Assembly (NCBI GenBank): GCA_021805275.1
Contig: JAJZFQ010000111.1
Coordinates: forward strand, 1-52,231
Origin: Pseudomonadota bacterium
Lineage (GTDB): Bacteria > Pseudomonadota > Gammaproteobacteria > Steroidobacterales > Steroidobacteraceae
DNA: 52,231 bases
Direction: 5' to 3'
Part shown: one piece after another, positions 35,056 through 42,861 of the stretch
How positions within the stretch are numbered: the first letter of the stretch is position 1
How the letters are laid out: the number at the start of each line of letters is the position of its first letter
Notes under the pieces: generated by a model
What the model was told of the DNA's origin: nothing
The model's database searches: none
Seen by the model: only the letters and a program-made list of their open reading frames with translations
Position numbers and translations under genes: made by a program

Positions 35056-35512
35056 GCCCGCCCGGCTCGTGACGGCGCGATCCGTTCGACTGCCTCTGGG
35101 GAACGACTCGCGGCGCTGCGCCCGGCACAATGACCTCGATATCGATCGCCGTGCGGACGCTTCCCGCAATAGCGTCCACCCAGAAATCGCAGCTCGCGCA
35201 CCGGCGCGCAACTCCCCCGAATAGCCGCAACCCGACCGCACGGGGGATGAGTGCCCACGATCTCAGCGACTACACTTGAAACGATCGCGGTGATGCACGT
35301 GCGACCGACGTCACGCTGAGCCAGGCGATCAACGCTCATCTTCTCTTGTCCCTGGGTCCGGCACCTGAGGTGTGCAACTGAAGAACCCGGGGGGTCTGGT
35401 GACGGTTGGAGACAGGGATACGTCCCAAGCGCAGTGTCAACACAGCACGACGCGCCCGGACGCTACGGAATGACGGACCCAAGCGGGCAGCATGGTGTGT
35501 ATCGCGACGTCT
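35056..35512. other. Non-coding gap of 457 bases after the hydrogenase operon
   Basis: No convincing gene was found. Frames on the reverse strand (up to about 35339) run on into the hydrogenase gene as antisense and show no known motif. A small hairpin GGGATACGTCCC sits at 35415-35426 in a stretch of different texture (35385-35460) that may be remnant mobile DNA. This marks the left edge of an accessory patch. Confidence 0.4.
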
Positions 35513-35830
35513 TTAGATCTCCGCGAGACGCCGTACGGTATCGGGATAGCGCTGCACGAGGCGAATGAGGAGCGCCGCTTGCGCGTTGGGTTTGGCCCGG
35601 CCCTGCTCCCAATTTTCCAGCGTGCGGACGTTGGTGCGCAGGTATCGTGCGAAAAGGCTGCGGGAGAGCTTCATGTCCTCCCGGACTTTCGTGAGTTCGT
35701 CAGCGCGGATCTGCGGCACGGGCTTCAGTTTCACAGCATGCGTCCGAAGCGTTCGTTTGCCAGCGCGCTGATCAGCCAGGGCGTCAAACCCTTCCACCAG
35801 CTCATCGAACAGATTGCGCTTCTTTCTCAT
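35513..35830 (-). CDS. Helix-turn-helix antitoxin (HigA/NadS-like)
   Basis: A 105-residue XRE-type DNA-binding protein. The C-terminal helix-turn-helix reads REDMKLSRSLFARYLRTNVRTLENWEQGRAKPNAQAALLIRLV (about residues 50-95), typical of the NadS/HigA-like antitoxins encoded after their toxins. It starts MRKKRNLFDELVEGFDALADQ. The ATG overlaps the toxin stop by ATGA, so toxin and antitoxin are translationally coupled. It probably represses the operon through the palindrome at 36183-36201. Confidence 0.88.
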   Translation of the reverse strand: MRKKRNLFDELVEGFDALADQRAGKRTLRTHAVKLKPVPQIRADELTKVREDMKLSRSLFARYLRTNVRTLENWEQGRAKPNAQAALLIRLVQRYPDTVRRLAEI

Positions 35831-36171
35831 GTCTTGCGCCTCGCTTTCAGCTCGTCTTTGATGCGCTCCTTCAACGCCTCTCGCTGTTTGGGCGTCAAAT
35901 CCGCCATCTCATCTTTGTCGTACAGTGTGAACAGCCAGAACTCCGGGCCACCCGTCCAGTAGTAATAGATCACCCGCAGACCGCCGCGCTTGCCCTTGGA
36001 GCGGCGCGCGTCGCTGAATCGCAGCTTACGCAAGCCGCCCGTACCCGGGATCACCTCGCCCGCCTCCGGGTTCGCCATCAAGGCTTCCTGAAGGCGACCG
36101 AAGCCACCGTCATTCAGGTAGCTCTCGCGACTTCGCTCGAAAGCCGGTAATTCCACAAAGACTGCCTGCAT
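35827..36171 (-). CDS. RelE/HigB-type toxin
   Basis: A 114-residue protein of the RelE superfamily of ribosome-dependent mRNA-cleaving toxins. Features are MQAVFVELPAFERSRESYLND, LMANPEAGEVIPGTGGLRKLRFSDARRSKGKRGGLRVIYYYW and FWLFTLYDKDEMADLTPKQREALKERIKDEL. The basic RRSKGKRGGLRV-(I/Y) strand and the DKDEMADLT ending are characteristic. The toxin is encoded before the antitoxin, as in higBA systems. The start at 36171 is preferred over one 25 codons upstream because a good promoter lies between them. The predicted transcript starts only a few bases before this ATG. Confidence 0.88.
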   Translation of the reverse strand: MQAVFVELPAFERSRESYLNDGGFGRLQEALMANPEAGEVIPGTGGLRKLRFSDARRSKGKRGGLRVIYYYWTGGPEFWLFTLYDKDEMADLTPKQREALKERIKDELKARRKT

Positions 36172-36180
36172 GACGAACGT

Positions 36181-36208
36181 ATTATACGCAATCTGCGTAT
36201 AGTGGCAA
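36181..36208 (-). promoter_or_regulatory. Toxin-antitoxin promoter overlapping a perfect operator palindrome
   Basis: On the minus strand TTGCCA (36203-36208) and TATAAT (36181-36186) form a -35/-10 pair 16 bases apart. The spacer and -10 contain TATACGC-N5-GCGTATA (36183-36201), a perfect 7-base inverted repeat well placed for repression by the antitoxin. Transcription should start near 36174-36175, only 3-4 bases before the toxin ATG, so the mRNA is nearly leaderless. Confidence 0.7.
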
Positions 36209-36239
36209 GTTGCAGTGAAGAGCGCAAATCCTGGCTTCT

Positions 36240-36605
36240 TCAGCAAGGCCTGCCACGATTGTTATCGATGTCCATCGGCGCCCGCAGCCGGCGCCCCGTC
36301 CTGCGCCCGGCGCGCAGCTTGGCACGGCCGCTGAGGCCAAGGAACCAAGCCAGGAAGGACGGCTCGTGAATCAGCAACTCTCCGCATGGAGACTCGAAGA
36401 CAGCGGTCGTGAGCCCGTTCACGGCGCGGCATCGCAACGCCCAAGTGACGCGATTGACGCTGAGCAAGTGCGGGTGTCGGGCAACGAGCTGAGCTTTGGT
36501 GACGAGCTCCGTCGTTGGCGGAACGGAGGACGGAACAACGAGCATGGGTAGCTCCGCTTGGATAGGCGGAGGTCCGAACACCTTCGGGTTGCTTCGTCGG
36601 CTCAT
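36240..36605 (-). CDS. Hypothetical small protein downstream of a relaxase gene
   Basis: A 121-residue protein with no function I can name. It starts MSRRSNPKVFGPPPIQAELP. Its core, TTELVTKAQLVARHPHLLSVNRVTWALRCR, could form a winged or helix-turn-helix-like fold, followed by SPCGELLIHEPSFLAWFLGLSGRAK. The C-terminus is Arg-rich (RAGRRTGRRLRAP), suggesting nucleic-acid binding. The ATG overlaps the stop of the relaxase fragment by ATGA, so the two were expressed together. An accessory role in mobilisation is an inference from position only. Confidence 0.6.
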   Translation of the reverse strand: MSRRSNPKVFGPPPIQAELPMLVVPSSVPPTTELVTKAQLVARHPHLLSVNRVTWALRCRAVNGLTTAVFESPCGELLIHEPSFLAWFLGLSGRAKLRAGRRTGRRLRAPMDIDNNRGRPC

Positions 36606-37114
36606 CGAGTACGTTCCTCGTGTCGCTCCGGCTCGCGGGTGCTTGTCCGTTCCTCGAGCTTCGATACCAGCTGCTCGTCGGTCGTGAGCGGTCGGTGCAT
36701 GCCACCGATGAAACCCCAAATCTTCTCGGCGATCGCGCCCTGCCCTGCAGCCAGGAGGACATCAGCCACGGCATGCCACCCTGCGATCACATCGCTGCGG
36801 GTTGCGAAGAGCTTCGTCTTTCCGGGGTTTGGCTTGAGGCCTCCGTCACAGAGCTCCTCGGCGATGCGCTGTACGCGCTCCCGCAGATAGCGGGAATCGC
36901 CCCGGAGCAATGCGCGATGGATCGCATCCTTGAAACTCGACCGGCTCTGGCCCCGCACTGCACGCTCGGTCGCGTTGGCAGCGATTCCGTGGGCGCGCAA
37001 ATGTTGCGCGAAGAGTCCGCGCCACTCTCGCAGTGTGGCTTTCCGGATGTTGAGACGCTTCCCATCCTCGCTCACCGCCTTGACGACCAGGTGCACATGC
37101 GGATGAAGTCGCAT
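36602..37114 (-). pseudogene. Relaxase/mobilisation protein, C-terminal fragment
   Basis: About 170 residues from the C-terminal part of a MobA/VirD2-like relaxase, which nicks DNA at oriT for conjugative transfer. LHPHVHLVVKA contains the HxH metal-binding motif, followed by LNIRKATLREWRGLFAQHLRAHGIAANATERAVRGQ, a strongly recognisable segment. The part with the catalytic Tyr is missing: in frame upstream of 37114 the reading frame closes within 12 codons and the sequence changes character. The fragment therefore cannot nick DNA alone. It could still be translated from the ATG at 37114. It marks a decayed mobilisable element. Confidence 0.75.
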
Positions 37115-37264
37115 GCGAGCACCGACTTGCCGAGCAGCTGGAAGTATTCACCGCGAGTCGCAGCGGCTACGGACGGCGGTCCACGAAGAGGCGAACAAGT
37201 TCCGTGGGCATCTACGGTTTGATGATCTCACAAAACAAATCGAGCAGCTCCCAGAAGGCGCAAC

Positions 37265-37777
37265 GTGAAGGACATCTTTTCCGCAATCATCGCTTACGCG
37301 CAGGCGTATGGCGTTCTGGAAGATATCCAACGTGGTACGGATTCACCACTCCCGAGAGGCGATCAAAAGACCGGCGTCATTGCCGAGTTCTATGCTCGGC
37401 TGTTCGCTCGCCATTGCTTCACTGACGCAGAATTGCTGTACGGCTCTCCATCTCAACGAGCCTGGGACATCGCGGTACGGCGCACCGACTCGCCTGTGCA
37501 CTACGTCCAAGTAAAGGCCGTCTCGTCACACTCGACAACGCACCGGATATCGCCGATTCACAAGGGATGGAATGAGCTATGGCTCTTCCGGCTGGATAGG
37601 AACTTTGCGCCAGAAGGTTTCTGGATTCTCGACGCGCGCGACTGCGACTGGAGCAATAGAACGCTGAAGGCGAGCACGATGCCGCGCGGGACCGTTCTAG
37701 GTCGCCGCTTCACAAACGCGACGGATCGGCTGTGCGACCTAGTTGCCGTCCTGAGGGAGGCTGGCGGCGGAGCCTAA
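37265..37777 (+). CDS. Hypothetical protein with a possible PD-(D/E)XK-type nuclease motif
   Basis: A 170-residue protein of unknown function, GTG start. Glu41 in VIAEFYARLF, Asp68 in RAWDIAVRR and Gln82-x-Lys84 in HYVQVKAVS are arranged like the E...D...(E/Q)xK core of restriction-endonuclease-fold proteins. The Gln variant of the third position is known in that superfamily. The following KGWNELWLFRLDRNF could be the next strand/helix pair. It lies in an AT-richer accessory patch, next to a relaxase fragment and just ahead of another unknown gene on the same strand (39-base gap). A defence or mobile-element role is a guess from motif and neighbourhood. Confidence 0.6.
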   Translation: MKDIFSAIIAYAQAYGVLEDIQRGTDSPLPRGDQKTGVIAEFYARLFARHCFTDAELLYGSPSQRAWDIAVRRTDSPVHYVQVKAVSSHSTTHRISPIHKGWNELWLFRLDRNFAPEGFWILDARDCDWSNRTLKASTMPRGTVLGRRFTNATDRLCDLVAVLREAGGGA

Positions 37778-37815
37778 TCGCGCAATCGAGTGATCCGAGA
37801 GGCGGGACAGGTGCG

Positions 37816-38034
37816 GTGAACCTCCGTGACGCACTGGAGAGGCTGCAATCCCACGGTGTCTTGGCAGAGCCATGGAGCGAATCGCCAACCGTCTGGCGCG
37901 TAACGGTGCCGATCACCGACGAGGGGCCGTTTCCGGTAATCGAAGCCCTCCGCATCGCCTTGCCTTGCTTCGACGAGGACTGCGGATACGAGTGGAACGG
38001 CACGCAGCAAGTGCTCTTCGTCTGGGAGCACTGA
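37816..38034 (+). CDS. Hypothetical small acidic protein
   Basis: A 72-residue protein of unknown function from a GTG at 37816, with GGGACAGG just upstream. It reads NLRDALERLQSHGVLAEPW, then WRVTVPITDEGPFPVIEALR, with several acidic residues toward the end (CFDEDCGYEW). It follows the nuclease-like gene on the same strand, and the size, acidity and pairing would fit an immunity or antitoxin partner, but no homologue is recognised. It ends 82 bases before the tRNA cluster. Confidence 0.5.
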   Translation: MNLRDALERLQSHGVLAEPWSESPTVWRVTVPITDEGPFPVIEALRIALPCFDEDCGYEWNGTQQVLFVWEH

Positions 38035-38115
38035 ACCAAGAGGGGATGCTTACTGTGCGCTTACTTTCGGCTTGCTGCGCGAGGGGATCTAAATCCGTAG
38101 CGTAACTACTTGAAT

Positions 38116-38191
38116 TGGTGGGCCGTGTAGGGATCGAACCTACGACCAAGAGATTAAGAGTCTCCTGCTCTACCAGCTGAGCTAACGGCCC
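38116..38191 (-). tRNA. tRNA-Lys (anticodon CTT)
   Basis: On the minus strand the cloverleaf is complete: acceptor GGGCCGT paired with ACGGCCC, D-arm GCTCAGCTGGTAGAGC, anticodon stem GGAGA/TCTCT around loop CTCTTAA (anticodon CTT), T-arm with GGTTCGATCC, and encoded CCA at the 3' end. It is the last of three tRNAs transcribed leftward; its 3' end faces the accessory patch at 35056-38034. Confidence 0.95.
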
Positions 38192-38234
38192 GTTATCGGT
38201 CGCAGAAGTCGCTCAGAGCGCCTTCCGCCAAATT

Positions 38235-38311
38235 TGGGGTGGACGATGGGACTCGAACCCACGACAACCGGGATCACAACCCGGGACTCTACCAGCTGAG
38301 CTACGTCCACC
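38235..38311 (-). tRNA. tRNA-His (anticodon GTG)
   Basis: Minus strand. Acceptor GTGGACG/CGTCCAC with an extra G(-1) at 38311, as tRNA-His requires, anticodon loop TTGTGAT (anticodon GTG), T-loop GGTTCGAGTCC, and CCA encoded. It lies between tRNA-Arg and tRNA-Lys, an order common in gammaproteobacterial tRNA operons. Confidence 0.96.
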
Positions 38312-38360
38312 GTCGTCGCAACCATCCCCCCCTCGCGGCTGTGCCGGCCGCCGAAGCGGC

Positions 38361-38437
38361 TGGCGTGCCCGGCAGGACTCGAACCTGCGACCACCGGCTT
38401 AGAAGGCCGGTGCTCTATCCAACTGAGCTACGGGCAC
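38361..38437 (-). tRNA. tRNA-Arg (anticodon TCT)
   Basis: Minus strand. Acceptor GTGCCCG/CGGGCAC, D-arm GCTCAGTTGGATAGAGC, anticodon stem CCGGC/GCCGG around CTTCTAA (anticodon TCT), T-arm with GGTTCGAGTCC, and CCA encoded. First gene of the tRNA-Arg-His-Lys cluster. Confidence 0.96.
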
Positions 38438-38631
38438 GCGAAACTGCATCGCCCACTCGCCCGCAAGCCAGACCTGCCGCACGGGGGCGCGAATGATACG
38501 GAACCGCGCGTGCCAGCGTCAATTCCTTCGCCGGCCGCGGCCGCGGCCCCCGGTGGCGCCGCGGCGGCAGCGGTATCATCCCATACCCGGGATACGGATC
38601 CCCGTTCGCCCCCCGCAGGATCACCTCTGGC

Positions 38632-39309
38632 ATGCCCGCCACCCCACCAGCGCCCGCCTCCCAGGACACCCGGGAAGTCGAGTGGCAGCTGGCGGCCTCT
38701 GACCTGGCTCCGATCCGGACTTGGCTGGCGGCGAACCCAGCGGTGGGCGGACTGCGGATCGAGCCGCTTGCCGGCGTGCGCCTGCGCGATACCTACCTGG
38801 ATACGGCCGACTGGAGGGTCTTCCGGGCGGGTTACGCCTTAAGGCTGCGCCACGGAGACTCGCGCGCCGAGGCCACCCTGAAGAGCCTTAGGTCGGCCCG
38901 GACGGACCTCGCGGACCGGCAAGAGATCACCGAGGCGCTGGCGGACGGCCAGAACACCCCCGAGCTCGCCCCCGGCGCGGTGGGCCGGTGGCTGCGCGGC
39001 GTGCTCGACCGACAGCCGCTGGCGTCCCTGTTCACGGCATGCACCCAGCGGGAGCGCTTCGCCGTCTACGCGGCCGCTCCGGAGGTGGTGATCGGGGAGA
39101 TCGCCCTGGATGAGACCCAGCTGCTCGGGGCCGCCCAGGCAGCGCGGGAGCACCTGCTGCGCGTCGAGGTGGAACTGCGGGACGGTGATCCGCAGGCCCT
39201 CGTACCGCTTGTCGAGGCCCTGCGGCGGAATTGCCGGCTCACGCCGGCCCGGGAGAACAAGTTCGCCGCCGGCCTGCGCGCCGCTGCGCTCGCCCCGCCG
39301 CTTCGCTGA
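38632..39309 (+). CDS. CYTH-domain protein (triphosphate tunnel metalloenzyme family)
   Basis: A 225-residue protein of the CYTH superfamily, whose members hydrolyse inorganic triphosphate or thiamine triphosphate, or make cAMP. It has the diagnostic ExExx strand near the N-terminus (EVEWQLAA, residue about 15), RLRDTYLDTADWRVFRAGYALRLRHG and EATLKSLR for phosphate-binding Arg/Lys, and RERFAVYA, VIGEIALDET, LRVEVEL and ENKFAAGL. No CHAD domain is attached, unlike many proteobacterial CYTH proteins. AGGA lies 10-13 bases before the ATG. It converges with emrB. Confidence 0.85.
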   Translation: MPATPPAPASQDTREVEWQLAASDLAPIRTWLAANPAVGGLRIEPLAGVRLRDTYLDTADWRVFRAGYALRLRHGDSRAEATLKSLRSARTDLADRQEITEALADGQNTPELAPGAVGRWLRGVLDRQPLASLFTACTQRERFAVYAAAPEVVIGEIALDETQLLGAAQAAREHLLRVEVELRDGDPQALVPLVEALRRNCRLTPARENKFAAGLRAAALAPPLR

Positions 39310-39316
39310 GCGCCGC

Positions 39317-40906
39317 TCAGTGTGCGCCGGCAGACACCTCGGCGGACATCGTGGACTTGACCGGGCGGGCGAACCAGACCAGGACCACCATCGCCACGAA
39401 CAGGTAGCCGGAGGCGTAGAAGATGTCGTCGGCCGAGAGCATGTACGCCTGCTGATCGATCAGCCGGTTCAGCAGCAGCCGGCCCTGGGGATGCGACAGC
39501 CCGGCGGCCTGCACCTGCGCCATGAACTGCGTCGCCTGTGGATTGGAGGCGAGCCGCTCGACAATCTGCGCGTGATGCAGGGTCGCTCTCTGCCACCACA
39601 GCGTCGTCGTGATCGAGGTCGCGAACGAGCCCGCGGTGATGCGCGTGAAGTTGATCAACCCGGAGGCCGAGGCGATGCGTTCCGGCTCAAGCCCGGAGAA
39701 TGCGAGCGCCAGCAGCGGGATGAAGAACGTCGCCATCGCAGCGCCCTGGATGAGAGTCGGCGTCAGCAATACCTCGACGTCCGCCTGGGTATTGAAATCC
39801 GCCCGCATGAACATCACGAGGGCGAACACGAGGAAGGACACCGTGACGAACCAGCGCGGATCGAGCCGGTCGACCAGGCGGCCGACGATCGGCGTGAGCA
39901 GGATCGCCAGCAGGCCCACCGGCGCGAGGACCAGACCCGCCAGGGTCGCCGTGTAGCCCATGTACTGCTGCAGCCACAGCGGCAGCAGCACCACGTTGCC
40001 GAAGAACAGGCCGTAGCCGATCGACATGGCGACCGAGCTGACCATGAAGTTGCGCCGCCGGAAGAGGCCGAGATCCACCACCGGGTGCGCATCGGTGAGC
40101 TCCCAGACCAGGAACACCATGAACGACACCGCCGCGACGATGGCCAGCGTGACGATGAACGGGGAGTTGAACCAGTCGAGATTCTTGCCCTTGTCGAGCA
40201 TGATCTGCAGCGCACCGACCCACAGAACCAGCAACGCCAGTCCCACTTTGTCGATCGGCAGCTTCACGGTGGCCGTTTCACGCCGGCGGTAGATACTCCA
40301 GGTCAGCAGCGCGGCCACGACTCCCACGGGCACATTGATGTAGAAGATCCACGGCCAGGAGATGTTGTCAGTGATCCACCCGCCGAGCACCGGCCCGACG
40401 ACCGGCGCGACCAGGGTGGTCATGGACCAGACCCCCAGCGCCGCACCCGCCTTGGATTTGGGAAAGCTCGACAGCAGCAGAGCCTGCGACAGCGGGATCA
40501 TCGGGCCGGCCACCAAGCCCTGCAGCGCGCGGAACGTCACCAGCAGACCGAACGTCGGCGCCAGGCCGCAGAGCATGGAGGAGATCACGAACAGGATCGT
40601 CGAGGCCGTGAACAGGCGCACTTGGCCCACCCGGCGCGTCAGCCAGCCGGTGAGCGGCATCGAGATGGCATTCGCGACCGCGAAGGAGGTGATCACCCAG
40701 GTGCCCTGGTCGGGCGAGACGCCCAGATCGCCGGCGATCGCCGGGATGGATACATTGGCGATCGAGGTGTCGAGCACGTTCATGAACGTCGCCAGCGACA
40801 GCGCAATCGTTCCCAGAACGACCGCCATGCCCTCGAGCGGTGGCAACGCAACCGGCCCCGGGGTCGGGCGCGGTGCCGGTGAGGACGTCGCGTCGGTCTC
40901 GCTCAT
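39317..40906 (-). CDS. emrB: MFS multidrug exporter, DHA2/EmrB family
   Basis: A 529-residue proton-driven drug exporter with about 14 membrane helices (DHA2 subfamily). TM1 starts VVLGTIALSLATFMNVLDTSIANVSIPAIAGDLG; motif A-like GWLTRRVGQVRLF and motif C-like LVAPVVGPVLGGWITDNISWPWIFYINVPVG follow. It forms a tripartite pump with the EmrA-like adaptor encoded 14 bases upstream; an outer-membrane TolC partner is not in the window. AGG lies 7 bases before the ATG. It should be controlled by the MarR-type gene at the head of the operon. Confidence 0.93.
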   Translation of the reverse strand: MSETDATSSPAPRPTPGPVALPPLEGMAVVLGTIALSLATFMNVLDTSIANVSIPAIAGDLGVSPDQGTWVITSFAVANAISMPLTGWLTRRVGQVRLFTASTILFVISSMLCGLAPTFGLLVTFRALQGLVAGPMIPLSQALLLSSFPKSKAGAALGVWSMTTLVAPVVGPVLGGWITDNISWPWIFYINVPVGVVAALLTWSIYRRRETATVKLPIDKVGLALLVLWVGALQIMLDKGKNLDWFNSPFIVTLAIVAAVSFMVFLVWELTDAHPVVDLGLFRRRNFMVSSVAMSIGYGLFFGNVVLLPLWLQQYMGYTATLAGLVLAPVGLLAILLTPIVGRLVDRLDPRWFVTVSFLVFALVMFMRADFNTQADVEVLLTPTLIQGAAMATFFIPLLALAFSGLEPERIASASGLINFTRITAGSFATSITTTLWWQRATLHHAQIVERLASNPQATQFMAQVQAAGLSHPQGRLLLNRLIDQQAYMLSADDIFYASGYLFVAMVVLVWFARPVKSTMSAEVSAGAH

Positions 40907-40920
40907 GACCTACCGGCCCC

Positions 40921-42249
40921 TCAGTACATCCAGTGATCGGCGCGGATCGGCCGGCCCGAGGCGCGGTCCGCAACGCGATCCACCGCGACCCGCTGCAATC
41001 GTGCCCGCGCGTCCGCGCCCGGCGTCCGAAGTAGGCGGGCATCGGCGGCGTGGGCAGGCACATGCACCGGGGCATGCGCCGGCACTGCGCCCGGATCGTT
41101 GGCGGCAATGATCCGCTCAATCGTGCGATCGGCCTGAGCGTCGACAGATGCGAACACGTCCGTGGAGGCGTCCGGACCGGTGCTCGCAACCTCAGGCATA
41201 CGCGGCGAACGGTCATGGCGAACATCGACATAGGCGCTCATCGACAGACCGATCTGCAGCGGATGCTTCGCCAGCTCGCGTGGATCAAGCGCGACTCGCA
41301 CCGGCACGCGCTGCACGATCTTGATCCAGTTGCCGGTGGCGTTCTGCGGCGGCAGCAGCGAGAACGCCGAGCCGGTGCCGGCGCCGAAACCGACGACATG
41401 CCCGTGGAACACGACGTTGTCGCCGTAGAGGTCCGAAATCAGCCGCACCGGTTGGCCGATGCGCATGTCGGCGAGCTGCGATTCCTTGAAATTCGCGTCA
41501 ACCCAGACTTGGTTCAGTGGCACGACGGACATCAGCGCCATACCGGGGTTGACGTGCTCGCCAAGCTGCACGTCGCGCTTGGCCACGAAGCCGGCGACCG
41601 GCGCCGGCACGACGGTGCGCGCGTAGGTCAGGTACGCAGCGTGCACCGCGGCGGCGGCGGCCTGCACGGCGGGGTTGGTCGAGATGGTCGTGTGATCGAC
41701 CCAGGCCCGATTGGCCGCCATGCGCTGCTCAGAAGCGGCGAGCGCCGCCTGCGCGGCGCGCACGGCATCCAGCGCGTGCTGCACGTCCTCGCCGGAAACC
41801 GCGCCCGTGCGTGCCAGCCGGGCCCGGCGCGCGTAGTCGGCTTGTGCCTGCCGCAGCGCGGTCTGCTGCACCCGCACGTCGGCGCGCAGTTCGTCGGTGG
41901 TCGCAAACAGGTTGCGCACCCGCCGTACCGTGCTTGCCAGCTTCGCCTCGGCCTTCTGCAGCGAGACCTCGGCATTGGCCCGATCGAGGCGCACCAGCAC
42001 ATCGCCAGCCTTCACGAACTGGGTGTTGTTGGCCGCGATGGCGATGACCGTGCCGGAGGTGCGCGGCGTGATTTCCACCACGTTGCCGCTGACGTACGCG
42101 TCGTCCGTGTACTGCACGTAACGGGCGTAGGTAAACCAGTACAGTCCGTAGCCAATGCCGCCGAGCACGACGACCGCGGAAATCCCCGTCAGCCAGCGCG
42201 CCCTGGGGTTACCCCAGAACGAAATCTTAGGGTCTTGAGCACTCGTCAT
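40921..42249 (-). CDS. emrA: EmrA/HlyD-type membrane fusion protein
   Basis: A 442-residue periplasmic adaptor linking the EmrB exporter to an outer-membrane channel. There is one N-terminal membrane helix (WLTGISAVVVLGGIGYGLYWF), the biotinyl-lipoyl-like YTDDAYVSGNVVEITPRTSGTVIAI, a coiled-coil hairpin (about residues 95-200) and the second lipoyl half VPAPVAGFVAKRDVQLGEHVNPG. About 90 extra residues after the usual EmrA end (from about 350) are low-complexity and rich in Ala, Asp and His. GGGAG precedes the ATG. It lies between the MarR-type gene and emrB on the same strand. Confidence 0.93.
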   Translation of the reverse strand: MTSAQDPKISFWGNPRARWLTGISAVVVLGGIGYGLYWFTYARYVQYTDDAYVSGNVVEITPRTSGTVIAIAANNTQFVKAGDVLVRLDRANAEVSLQKAEAKLASTVRRVRNLFATTDELRADVRVQQTALRQAQADYARRARLARTGAVSGEDVQHALDAVRAAQAALAASEQRMAANRAWVDHTTISTNPAVQAAAAAVHAAYLTYARTVVPAPVAGFVAKRDVQLGEHVNPGMALMSVVPLNQVWVDANFKESQLADMRIGQPVRLISDLYGDNVVFHGHVVGFGAGTGSAFSLLPPQNATGNWIKIVQRVPVRVALDPRELAKHPLQIGLSMSAYVDVRHDRSPRMPEVASTGPDASTDVFASVDAQADRTIERIIAANDPGAVPAHAPVHVPAHAADARLLRTPGADARARLQRVAVDRVADRASGRPIRADHWMY

Positions 42250-42306
42250 GATCTGCTGTCTCCCGGCCAGCGCCGCCGAAGCATGTCTTGCTGCCGCGGC
42301 GATATA

Positions 42307-42316
42307 TGCCTAGGCA
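42307..42316. promoter_or_regulatory. Palindrome TGCCTAGGCA between marR-type gene and emrA (operator candidate)
   Basis: A 10-base perfect palindrome preceded by ATATA, in the roughly 97-base gap between the MarR-type gene and emrA. Its nine-base core TGCCTAGGC recurs at 42863-42871 upstream of the regulator gene, also preceded by ATATAT. Two copies flanking the regulator are what an autoregulating MarR protein would need. Confidence 0.6.
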
Positions 42317-42346
42317 ATTTTTAACCCTTAAAACGAGGAACGTGTC

Positions 42347-42814
42347 TCAGCCTGCCTGCTGCAGCATGCGAGTCAGATATTCCTTCAACTTCTCCGCCTC
42401 CGGCCGCTCCAGGCCCTGCAGAAAGCGGTTCTGAACGGCCACGGAGATCTCGAGCATCCGGGGGTAGGCGGCCCGCCCCTCATCCGTCGCCTCGAGGTAA
42501 ATCAATCTGCGGTCCTTCATGCAGCGCATCCGGCGCACCAGTGCCTTTTTCTCCAGCCGGTCAATCATCCGGGTCATCGCACCCGCATCGTACGAGAGCT
42601 CCTTGCACAGGTCCGAGGCGGACTTGCGATTGCCTCCGCCAACCAGCCGGACCATCACGATAAACTGCGCCGAGGTCACCCCGAGCGACGAGAGGTGCGG
42701 ATCGGCGGCGAGCTCACGGTCGAGCGCAGCAAGCATCTCGACCTTCACGCGGGTCATCAGGTAGCCGATGCTCTCGGTCGGCCGGTAGCTCAGGACGTCA
42801 TAGATGTTCGCCAA
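42347..42814 (-). CDS. MarR-family repressor of the EmrAB pump
   Basis: A 155-residue MarR-type winged-helix protein, probably the repressor released by drug or phenolic ligands. DNA-binding region: SASDLCKELSYDAGAMTRMIDRLEKKALVRRMRCMKDRRLIYLEATDEG (about residues 65-115), with the helix-turn-helix and the DRR wing. The start codon is TTG at 42814 with GGAGG six bases upstream. Homologues (EmrR/MprA) head emrRAB operons in this order. Shared palindromes lie on both sides of the gene. Confidence 0.92.
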   Translation of the reverse strand: MANIYDVLSYRPTESIGYLMTRVKVEMLAALDRELAADPHLSSLGVTSAQFIVMVRLVGGGNRKSASDLCKELSYDAGAMTRMIDRLEKKALVRRMRCMKDRRLIYLEATDEGRAAYPRMLEISVAVQNRFLQGLERPEAEKLKEYLTRMLQQAG

Positions 42815-42861
42815 CGCTGGCCTCCACGCGAATCCCTCAGAAGAGATATCTGCACATATAT

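Noticed and set aside
34872..35339. Reverse frame of about 155 codons spanning the gap after the hydrogenase operon
   Set aside because: Half of it is antisense to the Isp2-like gene, and the remainder has no motif or ribosome-binding site.
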